Shown piece by piece: positions 11,631 through 23,495 of a stretch of 64,000 bases of DNA. The notes beneath the pieces are model-generated. The model was not told where the DNA came from. It saw only the letters and a program-made list of their open reading frames with translations, and did not search any database. The position numbers and the translations under genes were made by a program. This stretch comes from Melampsora larici-populina 98AG31. Its lineage: Eukaryota > Basidiomycota > Pucciniomycetes > Pucciniales > Melampsoraceae. The stretch lies in assembly GCF_000204055.1 (NCBI RefSeq), contig NW_006768768.1, positions 122,150 through 186,149 of the forward strand, written 5' to 3'. Each line of letters begins with the position of its first letter. Within the stretch, counting starts at the first letter, position 1.

Positions 11631-13229
11631 TTAAACATCAAACTCCTCATCACTTTCTTCCCATCTTGAATCTTCATCCACAAAATCTTCACCACTTTGT
11701 TGTTCATTTAAATCTTCTTCATCTGTACCCTCTTCTAATTCATTTGTTCCTCTTGCATAAAATTTCTTGACATGAGAAGCCGCATACCTTCGCCGTAATT
11801 CAGTACCATCTAATTCTTCCAAAACGAAAGACCCCATATGTAATTGTTCTTTGACTTTATAAGGACCATTCCATCTGTTTTCAAATAATTTACCCCATTG
11901 ACTTTCTAAAGACGCATTATAAACTAAAACCATATCACCAACTTCCAAAGGACTTTTCCTTAATTTGTGCGCATTTTTCTTATCCCAATACCTAACACTT
12001 TCTTCTCTAACTCTCATCATTTTACTGTAAGCATTATCCATCATTTCTTCTCTTCTTAATAATTGTTCAGTTCTTGCTTCTAATAATTCAGCTCTTGTAT
12101 GTACTTCTTCCCAATTAACTCCTAAGAAAGTTCCAGCCTCAACATCAACAGGTAAGACCGCTCTTTGACCAAAAACCATCTCATAAGGTGAAATTCCTGT
12201 AGTTCTTTTTGTTAAAATTCTATCTGCAAATAAAACCATTGGTAAAGTCTTCCGCCAAGCACTTGGATTTGTACTACACATTTTGACTAAGGTATCCTTG
12301 ATTGGCTTGTGACCTCTCTCAACCATTCCAGCTGCCTGTGGATAATAAGGTGTAACAATTCTAAGTTTTGCTCCACAACTTTCAACCGCCTTGACTAATT
12401 CATCTTTAAATTCACCACCTCCATCAACTGTAACCATTTTGATTGCACCATACCTAAATATCCATTCTTTTTCTAAAAATTCAGCAACCTTATCCGCCTT
12501 TAAATTTACCAAAGGTACCGCTTCAACCCATCCTGATAAATCATCTCTAGCAACCACTAAGTATTTATGTTGTCCAGCTTTAATATGTACAGCATCCATA
12601 CTAATTCTACCAAATAAAGTAGCTTCACCTGTAGCATGACCCAATTCTTTAGGTGTTAAAGAACTCCGCTTTTGACAAGCTTCACAACTTTGAACCCATT
12701 CCCGCACAGACTTCTTCAAACTTGGCCACCAAAACCTAAGTACTATTCTTCTGTAAGTTTCTTCAACTCCTCTCTGACCTAAACCTTCATGTAATTGTTC
12801 TAAAATCCAATCTTGACCTTCAACATTTGTAACTACAACCTGAGCCATAGGATTTTGCCGCCGCATTAACCTTCCATTATCCAAATAAAACTTATCACTC
12901 TTCCTCTTAATTGATTTAAATTCTTCATCACTAATATCTTCTGGTCTGATTAAATTTTCTAAATAATTGACTAAGTGTTTCCAGAATCCAACTTGTTCCC
13001 ATCTTACGTCACCATCAATTAAATCTTCATTGATAATTAAATCTCCACAATAAATTCCAAAATCATAATCATTGTTTGCAACATCAATAAGTTTCTTTTC
13101 TTCATTAAATTCCTCAGCATCACTATCTAAATCACTATCTTGAGGTCTGCGTGATAAACCATCTGGCATAGTAAAAGTCTTACCTGCTTTATGAACCAAG
13201 TCAAAAGAAAATAATTGAATAAAGAAAAC
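11631..13229 (-). pseudogene. pol: Pol C-terminal part: integrase, giant element
   Basis: This is the same frame as the RT-RNase H part, separated only by TGA 13230-13232. It starts with the conserved RNase H to integrase linker (KAGKTFTMPDGLSRR). The integrase zinc finger reads LHEGLGQRG...CEACQK, so the second His of HHCC appears to be Gln. The catalytic core is intact: SMDAVHI, TVDGGGEF and GMVERGHK supply D, D and E. The C-terminus has a WNGPYKVKEQL segment (GPY/F-like) and a strongly acidic tail. No chromodomain was recognised. Related elements usually have Trp at the position of the TGA, which would make it a G-to-A change. Confidence 0.88.
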
Positions 13230-15230
13230 TCATCTTGTCATAGGAGCATTTGGTAAATCAGGAGTATTAATCATTTGAATCAAAGCTTTAGCATCTACTT
13301 GTAACTCAAAATGTTGACCCCATAAATGAACTTGTAATTTCTTCAAAATCTTTGCAACTCCACATAATTCTAATTTTGGTTGTGAGTACCTTGATTCAAC
13401 TTCAGTAAATGTAACAGATTCATACAACACTGGTCTATCTTTCTTAATTTTATCTTCTTGAGTTAATACCGCACCAGCCGCAATATAACTTGAATCAACT
13501 GCTAATTTTAATTTACCCGCACCTTCACCATAAGTAATACTCTTCAAAGTAATTTCTCTACCTACAATTTCCTTCAATTGTTCAAATACATCTTGACATA
13601 AACTATCCCAATCCCAATCAACTCCCTTCCTTGTTAATCTTCTTAAAGGAGAAGATAACTCAGAGAAACCTTCAATAAACATTCTTACATACACACATAC
13701 ACCTAAAAAGCCTCTAATTTGTCCTGGATCTTTTGGTACTGGCCAAGTTTGAATTTTGTTCCTCTTCTTAACTGAAATAGTGCGCCCATGAAAACCAACT
13801 ACATGTCCTACAATTTCTAATTCAGGTACACATGCAGCAAACTTCTTTCCCGAAACCGTAAGTCCAGCTTCCTCAATTCTGAATAAAATTCTTTCCAATG
13901 TAACCGCATACTCATAAATAAATCTTCTGATTCCTTCATTTTCAAATAAAACTTCATTGTCATAATCATCTCTTGGACCCATAATTCCACCATCATCAAT
14001 AAATACACCCGCATGTTCAGGAATCTCATCTTGTAAAATCCACATCATTTGAGCTTGATAAACTGCAACTGAATTTGTTGCACCTTGAGGAAGTCTAGTC
14101 AATTGAAATCTACCTAAAGGAGTCTCAAAAGTAGTCAAAGGTCTTGACTCAACCGCCAATTCCCTCTCATCATAACCACCCATAATATCACCAAGTCCAT
14201 AACATGACCTTCCTGCAAAAGCTTCAACAAATTCTTCTGGAGCCGGTGGTACACCTGCATCCTTAATTGTAACTTTATTTAACTCTTGTAAATCATGAAC
14301 TACTCTAAGTTTTCCATCATGCTTAATTACACAAAATACTGGGCTTGAATAACTTGAAGTACTTTGCTCGTATAAACCAGTTCTCAATCTTTGTCTGACT
14401 AATTCAATATATTCATGTCTTTTAGCTTTAGGAATTGGAATAACTTTCTTCTGCCAAGGCTCATGATCAACCACAGGAATAATGTAAGGTAATCCATATT
14501 CATGTCTTAAAACACCTCTTTCACTTTCATTAAATGCAATTGATTTTTCTCTTAAGACAATAACATGTAAAATTAATTTCATTTCTTCACTACTTAACCA
14601 ACCAGGCGGACCAAAATTAACCATCTTAAGTCTTTCTTCAGTAACTTTTTCAGTTTCAATAAATTCAGGAGGAGTCTTGAGAACAGGAGTTTCATAAGGA
14701 TCCCTCGACAGAGATGGTCTTTGAAGTGGAGGATTGAGATATTGAGGCATTGGTTCATTCACTGGCCTGATCTTCTTAGCCACTGGTTTGTACTTAGTTG
14801 CTCCAACAATAAATCCACCTTCTTTAAAGTCCTTACATACCAATTCTTGTTCCTTCATACCCAATCCACTTGCCAAATAAGATAATGAAATCAATTCTTC
14901 TTCTTCAAATAAACCATCTTCAATCTTGAACCGTAATAATCTTCTCTTTCCACGTCTTGAACCCCTTCTTCTTGCTTTACATTTACCGCTATTCAAACAT
15001 TTACCACCATAAAAAATATTAAACTCATCATCATTTGAAATAAAATTAAATTGAGAAAAGTATGAAATTGAATAAGAGTCAAAAGAAAAGTTTTGATTTT
15101 GAATATAAGATAAGTCAGAAAAATAATTAAAAGTACAATGAAAATTATTGTGATGCAAATAATTAGATGAACCAGGGGTGTTTTGCTGCACCTTGACAAT
15201 TTCCCCATGTAAAGATTCACCTACAAATCT
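13230..15230 (-). pseudogene. pol: Pol N-terminal part: reverse transcriptase and RNase H, giant element
   Basis: The frame is -1 relative to gag and can be entered by frameshift at 15230-15236. Including the integrase part it is 3,600 nt (1,199 residues plus stop). RT shows VIKHDGKLRVVHD, TRLPQGATNS and the catalytic FIDDGG (Phe replacing Tyr of YxDD, both Asp kept). RNase H follows with LAVDSSYIAAGAV, ESRYSQPKLEL and VDAKALI. An in-frame TGA at 13230-13232 truncates it before integrase. I found no ATG that looks like an independent start, which favours synthesis as a Gag-Pol fusion. Confidence 0.9.
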
Positions 15231-18151
15231 TTTAAATGCCTTTGACCTTCATCAGCATCTTCTCTAACTAATTTCCAAACTTTCTTTCCACCATTTGCGT
15301 ATCTATGTCTTCTTGAAGATTGATTTCCTCTTGCGTCTTCATGTTCATAAACTTGAGGAGGCCAGTCCATTCCCGGAATACTCCTTTGAAATTCACTAGC
15401 TTTACCATCACAAGTTGAAAACCTTGCAACCATTCCTCTATCATCTACCATTGAAATTCTTTCACCATACTTCTCTGAAAACTGACAATTTGCTTCAAAA
15501 TCAACTAAGAATGGACGTCCTAAAATAACTGGTGCATCACCGGTAGTTAAAAAGAAGTGAACTTTTCCTTGAACATGATTACCAAGTAAAAGCAGAACAT
15601 TTTCAACAATACCAACTAATTCAGCTTCATTGTTAACAATACCACGTAATGACATTTTGATTTTAACATGAGATTCCAAACCCATACTATACGCAAAATC
15701 TACATTCATGACATTAATTTGAGAACCTGAATCAATAAGACATCTTGTAGTAATTTCATGATCTCCAAGTTCAACATTGAGAAAACCCAAAGGACATGAG
15801 TACAACCAATCTTTCTGTCTACCCCAAATTGATTTTAATTTACCAAAATCCAAGTTTTCCAAATCCATCTGATCCATATTACCAATGTCTTCCTCCTTAA
15901 TAATTTCATTACTACGCCTAATACTACCACTTGAACTTAAATTAACCTTCTTACTGAAACCATTTCCAACATTACCACCTTTAACTTTCAAACCATCAAC
16001 TAAATCAGGTACTAAATTAATTAATTCCTCCATTGTAAGTTGAGGCGCCTTCATTTCTTTACACTTATCAATTAAACCTTCCAAAGTGCCATTCTTCTTA
16101 CTTGAAACAATACCAGGTGATTTTGATCTTGGTTCTTCTTTCTTGACATTCTTTAAAGGTGAAATATAAGTAGGTTTTCTTGAAGTTCTTCCGTCTTCAA
16201 TTGAAATGTCCCTCAAAACCTTATGTCTTTGATCTGGAGTATTTGGATAACTTCCAGGTAAAATTTCCAAGTCTGAATCAGTACTTAAATCTTCAATTCT
16301 AGTACCTCTCTTCAAAATTTTCTTGGGAGTAATTTGAGGTTCACTTGAAGCAGGTACATCTCTTGAATTTTCCACAACTCCATCCCAACCAGGTGTTGAA
16401 AACCTTTCTGAATTCTCACGTCTAAATTCCTCAGCTTGTTCATCAGTAATAATAATTTCCTCCTTTCTTCCTTCATCATTTCTTGAAGTTGATTGATTAA
16501 TTTGATCTTGATTATCTTGATCCAAATTAGCAAAACGTGGTGAAGTCCTCTTCTTGATCAAAGGATCCACTTTCCTCCTTGCCGCATCTGATTCAAAAAT
16601 AACTCTTCTTTGACTTGAAATTGAAGGAACGTTCCATTGACTCAAAGTTCCACAGCTTGATTTAACCTCTTCCTTTCCTTTATCTTCATCCTTCTCAACT
16701 TCGACTTTGTTTTCAGTAACCTTTGTTGAATTTTCAATTACTAATTTTCTATAAGGCTTCTGATCCCAAGGAATTCTGTCTCCATTCGGAAGAAAGAAAG
16801 ATTTACCATCAAACTTCACCAAATTATCATCCACATCCTGCTTTACATATCTGCAATCATGAATTGAATGACCTTCTCTATCACAATACCAACACATATA
16901 AACGGACCTATTACCACCTTCATTTCTTTTAAATTCATCATTTTCATTCCTGTTTCCATAATTGTTTCTTGAGTAATTATTTTCTCTATTACCACCATAA
17001 TTCCCACGAGTAGAATTACCATTACCGCTGCTACCATAAGTTCTTCCACCTGTAGCACCACCTTTCTTCAAATTTTCATTTTCTTTCTCAACCATTTCTA
17101 ATTTCTTCTTCAATTGATCCAATAAGTTACTTGTACCGCCTGAACCACCTGAAATACCCAATGAAGCTTGTCTTTGAGCTCTAAAACTTTCCATCACTGA
17201 AGTAACATTCTCCTTCTTAAATGAAGATCTTTCTTCTTCATTCTTTGTTAAATCTCCAAAAGCCATATGCATCCGCATTACTCTACTAACATAATTTTCC
17301 AACATACTTAAAGGAACCATTCTATAATGATGACCAAACTTCTTCAATTGACCTTCACTATCCATTAAGATCTTGATTTGATGTTGAATATGAGATGAAA
17401 AAGCCTTGAAGTAATATCTTGCCATTGATCTTGAATCACTAGAATCAATCTGACCTGAAGTCTTCAAATAAATTAACATGGTCTTAAATTTATTTTCAAA
17501 CTTGACGTAAGCATCATTTGTTGAAATACCTCCAGCTTTAGCCAAATCATCACACAATTTATACAAGTCCTCATCCGTATACAAAGGTTGAGTACCCGCA
17601 CCCCATAATTCATTCATTTCATTCTTCAATAACCTCCATCTTTGAGTCCTGTAACCTGCCATAGCTTCAATAATAGTCTTCATTTCATCATCTTTAATAA
17701 AAAACTTGACTTGAAGACACTTGTCTCTATCACTTGCATTGTCAATCAAAGCTGCATCTTCAAAATCTCTTAAAAATCTTTCCATATCACCACCTGATTT
17801 AAATGATAAGCTTTTATCAACTGGTTGAATCTTGACTGGTTTCTTCTGATCTTCATCTTCACTACTGATTTCTTCATAAACAACTCTTCTTGTCTTCTTT
17901 GATTTCAACTTCTTCTTAATTTCATTTTCAATAATTTCTTCCTTCATTTTTCTTGATTTGAATTCTTCATCAATTTGATCTTCTTCATCACTTTTCAATT
18001 CATTTCCAACACCTTTACCCAATAAATCATCTTGAACTTGCTGAGCATCACCATCATCTTCTGAATTGTCACTGTGATAAACACCTTCACTTCTTAATTC
18101 TCTTCTACGAACTTTCTCATCTCTTGAAGCCTTCATCTTGTCTTGCTTTAA
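15221..18151 (-). CDS. gag: Gag-protease polyprotein of giant element, major segment (3' of the Helitron insertion)
   Basis: This is an open frame of 971 codons from the first ATG (18136), continuing the frame from 23701-23519 once the Helitron is removed. The whole gag is 3,114 nt, 1,037 residues. The N-terminal third is Lys/Glu-rich and coiled-coil-like. A capsid-like region follows, beginning near FKSGGDMERFLRDFEDAAL. A CCHC zinc knuckle (CWYCDREGHSIHDC) is near residue 415, counted from 18136. A retropepsin motif (CLIDSGSQINVMN, then VILGRPF) is near residue 800, so protease is encoded in the gag frame. The stop is TAG 15221-15223. The slippery heptamer lies two codons before it. Without the Helitron-split N-terminus it would need an internal start. 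Confidence 0.85.
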   Translation of the reverse strand, partial: LKQDKMKASRDEKVRRRELRSEGVYHSDNSEDDGDAQQVQDDLLGKGVGNELKSDEEDQIDEEFKSRKMKEEIIENEIKKKLKSKKTRRVVYEEISSEDEDQKKPVKIQPVDKSLSFKSGGDMERFLRDFEDAALIDNASDRDKCLQVKFFIKDDEMKTIIEAMAGYRTQRWRLLKNEMNELWGAGTQPLYTDEDLYKLCDDLAKAGGISTNDAYVKFENKFKTMLIYLKTSGQIDSSDSRSMARYYFKAFSSHIQHQIKILMDSEGQLKKFGHHYRMVPLSMLENYVSRVMRMHMAFGDLTKNEEERSSFKKENVTSVMESFRAQRQASLGISGGSGGTSNLLDQLKKKLEMVEKENENLKKGGATGGRTYGSSGNGNSTRGNYGGNRENNYSRNNYGNRNENDEFKRNEGGNRSVYMCWYCDREGHSIHDCRYVKQDVDDNLVKFDGKSFFLPNGDRIPWDQKPYRKLVIENSTKVTENKVEVEKDEDKGKEEVKSSCGTLSQWNVPSISSQRRVIFESDAARRKVDPLIKKRTSPRFANLDQDNQDQINQSTSRNDEGRKEEIIITDEQAEEFRRENSERFSTPGWDGVVENSRDVPASSEPQITPKKILKRGTRIEDLSTDSDLEILPGSYPNTPDQRHKVLRDISIEDGRTSRKPTYISPLKNVKKEEPRSKSPGIVSSKKNGTLEGLIDKCKEMKAPQLTMEELINLVPDLVDGLKVKGGNVGNGFSKKVNLSSSGSIRRSNEIIKEEDIGNMDQMDLENLDFGKLKSIWGRQKDWLYSCPLGFLNVELGDHEITTRCLIDSGSQINVMNVDFAYSMGLESHVKIKMSLRGIVNNEAELVGIVENVLLLLGNHVQGKVHFFLTTGDAPVILGRPFLVDFEANCQFSEKYGERISMVDDRGMVARFSTCDGKASEFQRSIPGMDWPPQVYEHEDARGNQSSRRHRYANGGKKVWKLVREDADEGQRHLKDL
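15230..15236 (-). promoter_or_regulatory. Candidate -1 ribosomal frameshift site (U UUA AAA)
   Basis: On the minus strand gag reads CAT TTA AAA GAT TTG TAG. The heptamer T-TTA-AAA is in the correct phase for the X XXY YYZ consensus. A -1 slip leads straight into the open pol frame (AGA TTT GTA GGT), avoiding the TAG two codons later. Downstream GGTG/CACC and GGGG/CCCC complementarity could form a stimulatory structure, but I did not fold it. Confidence 0.65.
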
Positions 18152-18321
18152 TCATAAAACTAAAGGCTCAACCATGTTTCTCGGCGAAACTGGATTAAAC
18201 CCCCTAAGGCCTAACGGTAAACATACCTAAGATCCCACCGCCTCAGTCTCATTCCCCTTTCCTACAGAATTCGGCATTTGCGCACTTCCATCACTCACAC
18301 CCTTTCTCATCAACCCCTCTT

Positions 18322-18998
18322 TTGAGGCCCACCTCATCCTTACAATTGCAACCCTCGTTTGAACAGTCCTTGACGGCACGAGACAACAAACAATACATCA
18401 ATGACCATGAGAGCCATACAACCCAAACCTTGAAATCTCCATTGACGGTCATCTGTCCCTGTTTCACCTCCATTACCAGTCATTTTTCATATGTGTGTCT
18501 TTTCACAACCGTTACCGGATTTGACAATATTTCCGCTGATTTCCCATTGACTCAATCTACACAAATCCTCCATTACCACACATGGCGACTTCATTCTTGG
18601 AAAGCGAAAATATTAGAAGCTGATTGCCAGGAGTATGCCCGAAAACAAACCAATACTGATTGGGCACCATCATCCTTCAACACTGAAAACTGGGTGATTG
18701 GCGCCACCCGGTTGGTATGGTTGGTATGAATCTTACTCATCACCGACATCACCGTAAGTGTTTTGTACACAAACACTAGCCTTTGTTTGGGGTGCTTGGC
18801 GTTTCAATGGAAAAGCAAGCGGCGTGGGTAGACACAACTAACACACGTGATGGAAGTAGAGACCGAGATGAAAATCGTCCTGGACCGTATACAGAGTCAA
18901 ACATTTACGACGAGGCTCAGCAACAAAAAACACAATCACAATATTCCACACAAGATACCACGACAAGAACACACTAAAGAACAATGAAATAAATTCAA
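18322..18998 (+). other. ORF pieces within the Helitron, possible captured exons
   Basis: ORFs at 18322-18729 and 18783-18977 contain hydrophilic segments that look coding (HSWKAKILEADCQEYARKQ; TTNTRDGSRDRDENRPG). I find no convincing splice joining them and no known domain. They could be fragments of captured host transcript. Confidence 0.25.
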
Positions 18999-21412
18999 AG
19001 GTACAGTCTTTATTCTCCTTGTCTCTGTTACCAAAGAAATCTAACTAAAAAGAACTATTTCATTTGATTTAACAATTGTAGGACTTTCTTCTCCAAAAAA
19101 CAATCAAAAGAAAAAATATAAGAAAAACTACGGTGATCCCATCGATGGATCTCCAAATAAAGAAAAAGATATGATACACTTTGACACAAACACAACTAAC
19201 GAGACAGACAAACAGCCAAACAGACGAACGAAGAAAGATTGGTCATGATGGAATATTCACAATCCCTTCCTTCCCAAATTTCATTTTCATCTCCAATCGG
19301 ACTCTCTTTCAAATCACATCAACGTAGATTTTCTAATCCTTTCTTCTCCACTCTCCGTACTTTTCTGTTTGGTAGTTATACATACTGATAGCTCTTCTTT
19401 TCCCCACTTCTTCAACTTCATCTTGGCCTTGTTGGTTCAAAATTTGATTTTGAATGACCGATGAATAGATCACTGATTTCATTTTCGATTTTGGAACCCA
19501 ATCACTTACATAGGTAAGTTTATTTGTTCTTTTCTCTTCTATTCTTTCCCATCATAGCTTTTGATGTTTAAATTTCGATTCTGGTGGTATCTGATGAATA
19601 GATTGATGGATTCAATTTCGATCTTGACCCTCCATCTTGTTCTTTTCAAGTAAGTAATTAATTCTACTGACCCAACTCTCTTTCTTTCTTTTAGCTATGA
19701 ACCTCAAAATCAAACTTCATATTTAATTAATCATTTCGATCTCAGCCTCTTTCGACTACAATCTTCATAAACATCCAATTCAATTTCGATTTCCACCTTC
19801 ATCTCTCAATCATGTTTGAATATTAGATTCCCAAAATCAAACGCTTTATGAGGTTTATTATTTTGATCTTGGCCTATGATGAAGGTATGTAATGTGATTT
19901 AATTTATGTCTTATTTGATTCCTTCTTCTGAATCATACTAACTCTTTCCTTTCTTTCCCCACTCTCCACCTGACTTTACTTATTTTTTATTCTAGAATGA
20001 GATTTTGAGCTATGTTTTAATATCATAGTTCATCCATTCAATATGTAAGAACTTCCATTTCTTTCCTTCACATCACATTTGTTTGCCATACTGATACCTT
20101 GAAGATTTCAATATTGGGGCTTGTTTCCTTGTAGATTGATTGTTTGGTCTTGCTTAATTCATTATGTGAGGGTTTTTAATCTTTAAATTATGTTTGTATT
20201 TGCATCACATCAATGTTGACTTTTTCATTTTGACCCCCATTTCTCAAAGGTATGTGTGCATTTTACTTATTTATCTTTCTTGTATGTGTCATGTTTATTT
20301 TAACTTCTATGTATGTATATACTATACTGTTTGAATGTAAGATTGATGTTCATTGAGAATGACATGCAAAAAATCATATAGATAATCCAGATTGAGATGC
20401 TGATTTTGAGTCTTTTTCTTGAGTCCACATGCCTTGATAAGAATTGAAGGGTACAATTTATGTATCTTTTCTTTTTCTGTTGTGAGTTGATCTACAGTGT
20501 GATATAAAAGAATATGATACAAGATTAAGACATGATCATAGGAATTAGTTTCCACACTGTGATGCACTCAGGTATTCAAGAGCCATTGTTGAAGATCACT
20601 ATGTGTTCTTATGTGGCAGTGGGAGGTAAAATTCCACTCAGCAGAAGTTTGTGCACTTCATTTCTTACCTGATTTGGTGAGTTGACATATAGTTCAATTT
20701 TTGTGATGGGATTAAGGAAACAATTGAAAGTGCAATCAGTATTTAGACCAATACATACCAGTGTCTCTTTGATAAAGCAACATACTCAATTATTGCAAAT
20801 TCACAGATCAGAAAGGTTTGAGATTACTCACCTAGCACTTAGGAGCAAAAGAAACAATCACACAGTTTTACGCTGGAACCAAACTTCCACCTTCTGCAAC
20901 AGTTGTCAACAAAGGACACCAATCAAATCAAGTTACCAGTACCTACACTTTTTTATTGTAAGTATAAGTAGGCCAATTTTCACAAGTCATTCACAACAAC
21001 AGATTTGAGTAACTCACCAATGAATTCCAGACAGATAATGATAGATATAGAATATTGTCACAAGTTATATTTTTGAACATCAAAAGTAGTTAGAGTTGCT
21101 ATGTTTTTTTCTTCAAACTTCAATTTCATAGGATGAGGGCAGCTTCACCACACTCAAGTTTCATCTGTACTTCATTGGTGGAATCTCATCCCCTCTCCGG
21201 CTCAGCCTATGCCACACAGTGTAGGATTTCTACAACAGCAGCGGCTGTATGGAGGGAGAATACTAATAAATCTTTGGCTGAACACCTAGGAACAGCAAGA
21301 ACCTATGGTATCTATCAAGCAGAATATCTGTAATCCAGATGGAACTTGCAATGGCTCTGAACACCGCATCAGTTCACATTTGACAAATCACAATCCTCCT
21401 TGACAACCAATA
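18999..21412. other. Helitron interior, intron/UTR-like, no gene called
   Basis: T-rich sequence with repeated TTTCGAT(C/T)TTG words between 19460 and 19860 and several GTAAGT/GTATGT-like donors. This is compatible with captured intronic DNA. ORFs are short and unremarkable. Confidence 0.35.
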
Positions 21413-21708
21413 CCATGTAAATATTTGTGTAGCACGTCAACGTGCACACACAGAGAGTTTTGAAACAAATCTCAAAGTCTTTTGGTCGGATTTAGACTGA
21501 GATTATTGTTGAGCACCCTTTGTGCTTTGTGATTTGATCAAAGGATTTGCAGAATCCTTTGTTGTCAGCAGGGGTCAACTGACTTTCAACCTCCCAGGTG
21601 ATAAGGGGAATATGCGCTTGTTGTGGCACCTCTTTGATGGGTCATTACAGGGTCTATGGAAAGGATTTTGTGTGTGCACGTCGACGTGCTACAAGGATAT
21701 TTACATGG
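21413..21708. repeat. About 296-bp element with 40-bp terminal inverted repeats
   Basis: 21413-21452 and 21669-21708 are imperfect inverted copies. Each contains GTAGCACGTC(A/G)ACGTGCACAC. The right arm includes the perfect 14-bp palindrome GCACGTCGACGTGC. The arms close on CCATGTAAATAT at the outside. This is a fold-back or MITE-like insertion inside the Helitron. No target duplication was identified. Confidence 0.6.
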
Positions 21709-22260
21709 TGGAAAGCATAGTCAAAGACCTTTGATCAAACAGGCTCCCAATTACAACTCTAGATGATAGGAAAGAAACATATAAACTGATGATTTACCTA
21801 CACAGGACCTTTTCCAATATGTGTGTTGATATCAGGTGGATCTCAATAAGTCTGAAATCATAATAAGTCCAAGCTCAAATACTTGAGCAATCGAATGCGC
21901 AAAAAGTGCTCTATTTTATGAATCTTAAGTCAAAGATCCTGCTGGAATGGAAGCCAAGAATATTGACTGAAATAGTGAGAGACATTGTATTGGAATAAAT
22001 GTTTGTCAAGACCTTCAAACGTTATCAATGGTTGTGTTAACATCAAATTAGCTTAACATCAATCGTGTTAACATCAAGAACTAAGCTTACTGGTTATTAT
22101 TGCTAGAATGATTGTTGGACAAAGGGGTGACTGTTTGTGTAGTGCGTAAGCAAGGTGGTTTAATGCAGGGGTGTTGTATTTGAAGTCGCGTCTGGTTGTT
22201 ACTCATTTCTTTTTCTCTTATATGTGCGCTCTGTCTTGTTCCCTTTAGTTTTCTTCTTCC

Positions 22261-22683
22261 TCACCGTTTGGGGAAAAGAATTCTAAAGGTAACTGTTTTT
22301 ATTCTTTCTCTCTTTTTACTCAATCTACAGATACTGATCTCAGCCTTATTCATATCTACACTACTTTACACATTTCTTCTACTGTTTAAGTTTTGTTTTT
22401 ACTTTTTATCAAACCTTGTCAGGTTTGCTTTGTTTCATTGATCTCTTCAAGCTTAGTCAACTCGCTGTCGAGAGATCTAATATCTTTTTATCTTGTTAAA
22501 GGTGTGTTTTAGTATCTGTGATGTTTTTCATATTAATTTATACCTCACCGTTTGGGGAAAAGAATTCTAAAGTTTTCTTTTTACTTTTTATCAAACCTTG
22601 TCAGGTTTGCTTTATTTCATTGATCTCTTCGAGCTTATTCAACTTTCTGTCAAGAGATCTAATATCTTTTTATCTTGTTAAAG
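22261..22683 (+). repeat. Tandem duplication in which one copy lacks a GT-AG segment
   Basis: Copy 1 is 22261-22501 and copy 2 is 22545 to about 22683. They share TCACCGTTTGGGGAAAAG at the left and a block ending TATCTTGTTAAAG at the right. Copy 1 alone has 102 extra bases (22289-22390) starting GTAACTG and ending TTTAAG. Removing them gives copy 2 at the junction. The pair therefore looks like an intron-plus and an intron-minus version of one sequence. Confidence 0.75.
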
Positions 22684-22749
22684 CCTTTGATACAGTGTTC
22701 AAGTCAACATCGAGTTTTTTCTCCGTTGAATTCTTTTACATTGAATAGG

Positions 22750-23490
22750 TAGATGGGAATAAAAAAGTACATAATGTTCACTATAATGTTGAATGTAGTG
22801 AAGGCAAAGTATTTCCGTGATTAGTGAGATGTGGATGCATCAAGAAAATATGGTTGGAACTGAGGCCTGGAAAAGTAGCTGAAGTAATAAGACACATCAA
22901 ATAACTCAATCAGAATGAAAAGGCTGGTGAAGAATAACTAATTGCAATAGATGGAACACCATGGCCTGTGCTGGTTCTATGATTGGGACCAAAGAGCAGT
23001 GGATTCACAACAAAAATAGTGATCAAAAGGTTAGAGACTGCAAAGACATAAGAACACCTGACAACCAAAAATGGAAGGAATAGAAATAAGATTCATTTGT
23101 AATGCAGTTTTTTTGGATTGTATGTAATACAGTTGTTGAATTGGAAGAAAACATTGTTGAAGACTGTGGGGTGGAGATGACGACTGACCCAAGCAACCCT
23201 TGGGCAATCAAAAGAAAGGATAGTAAAGTGACATCATTTGGTATTTTAGAAGATACCGTACAAAACTCCATGAGATTTGCAGGCAAACTTATCATACATA
23301 TGCAAGGTGGCAAGAATTGCACAACAGATCTTAAGATATGTGTACTCTCTCTGAGAGCGTGCTACACAAAACAATATATCACAGGGTCAACATATGTTCA
23401 TGGACACTGAGACGTAAACTGAAAGCCCCAGCTGAAAGCAAACTAACAAGCACCGGGAAAGTGATAATCACTGATTAGCTCAATCATCTA
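22750..23490. other. 3' part of Helitron, no gene called
   Basis: A plus-strand ORF of about 100 codons (23102-23410) overlaps a minus-strand ORF of equal length. Neither has recognisable features. Nothing else is supported before the terminal hairpin. Confidence 0.35.
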
Positions 23491-23495
23491 GCCGC

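Noticed and set aside
23102..23410. 102-codon plus-strand ORF in the Helitron
   Set aside because: An equally long ORF on the other strand and no recognisable features; could be chance.
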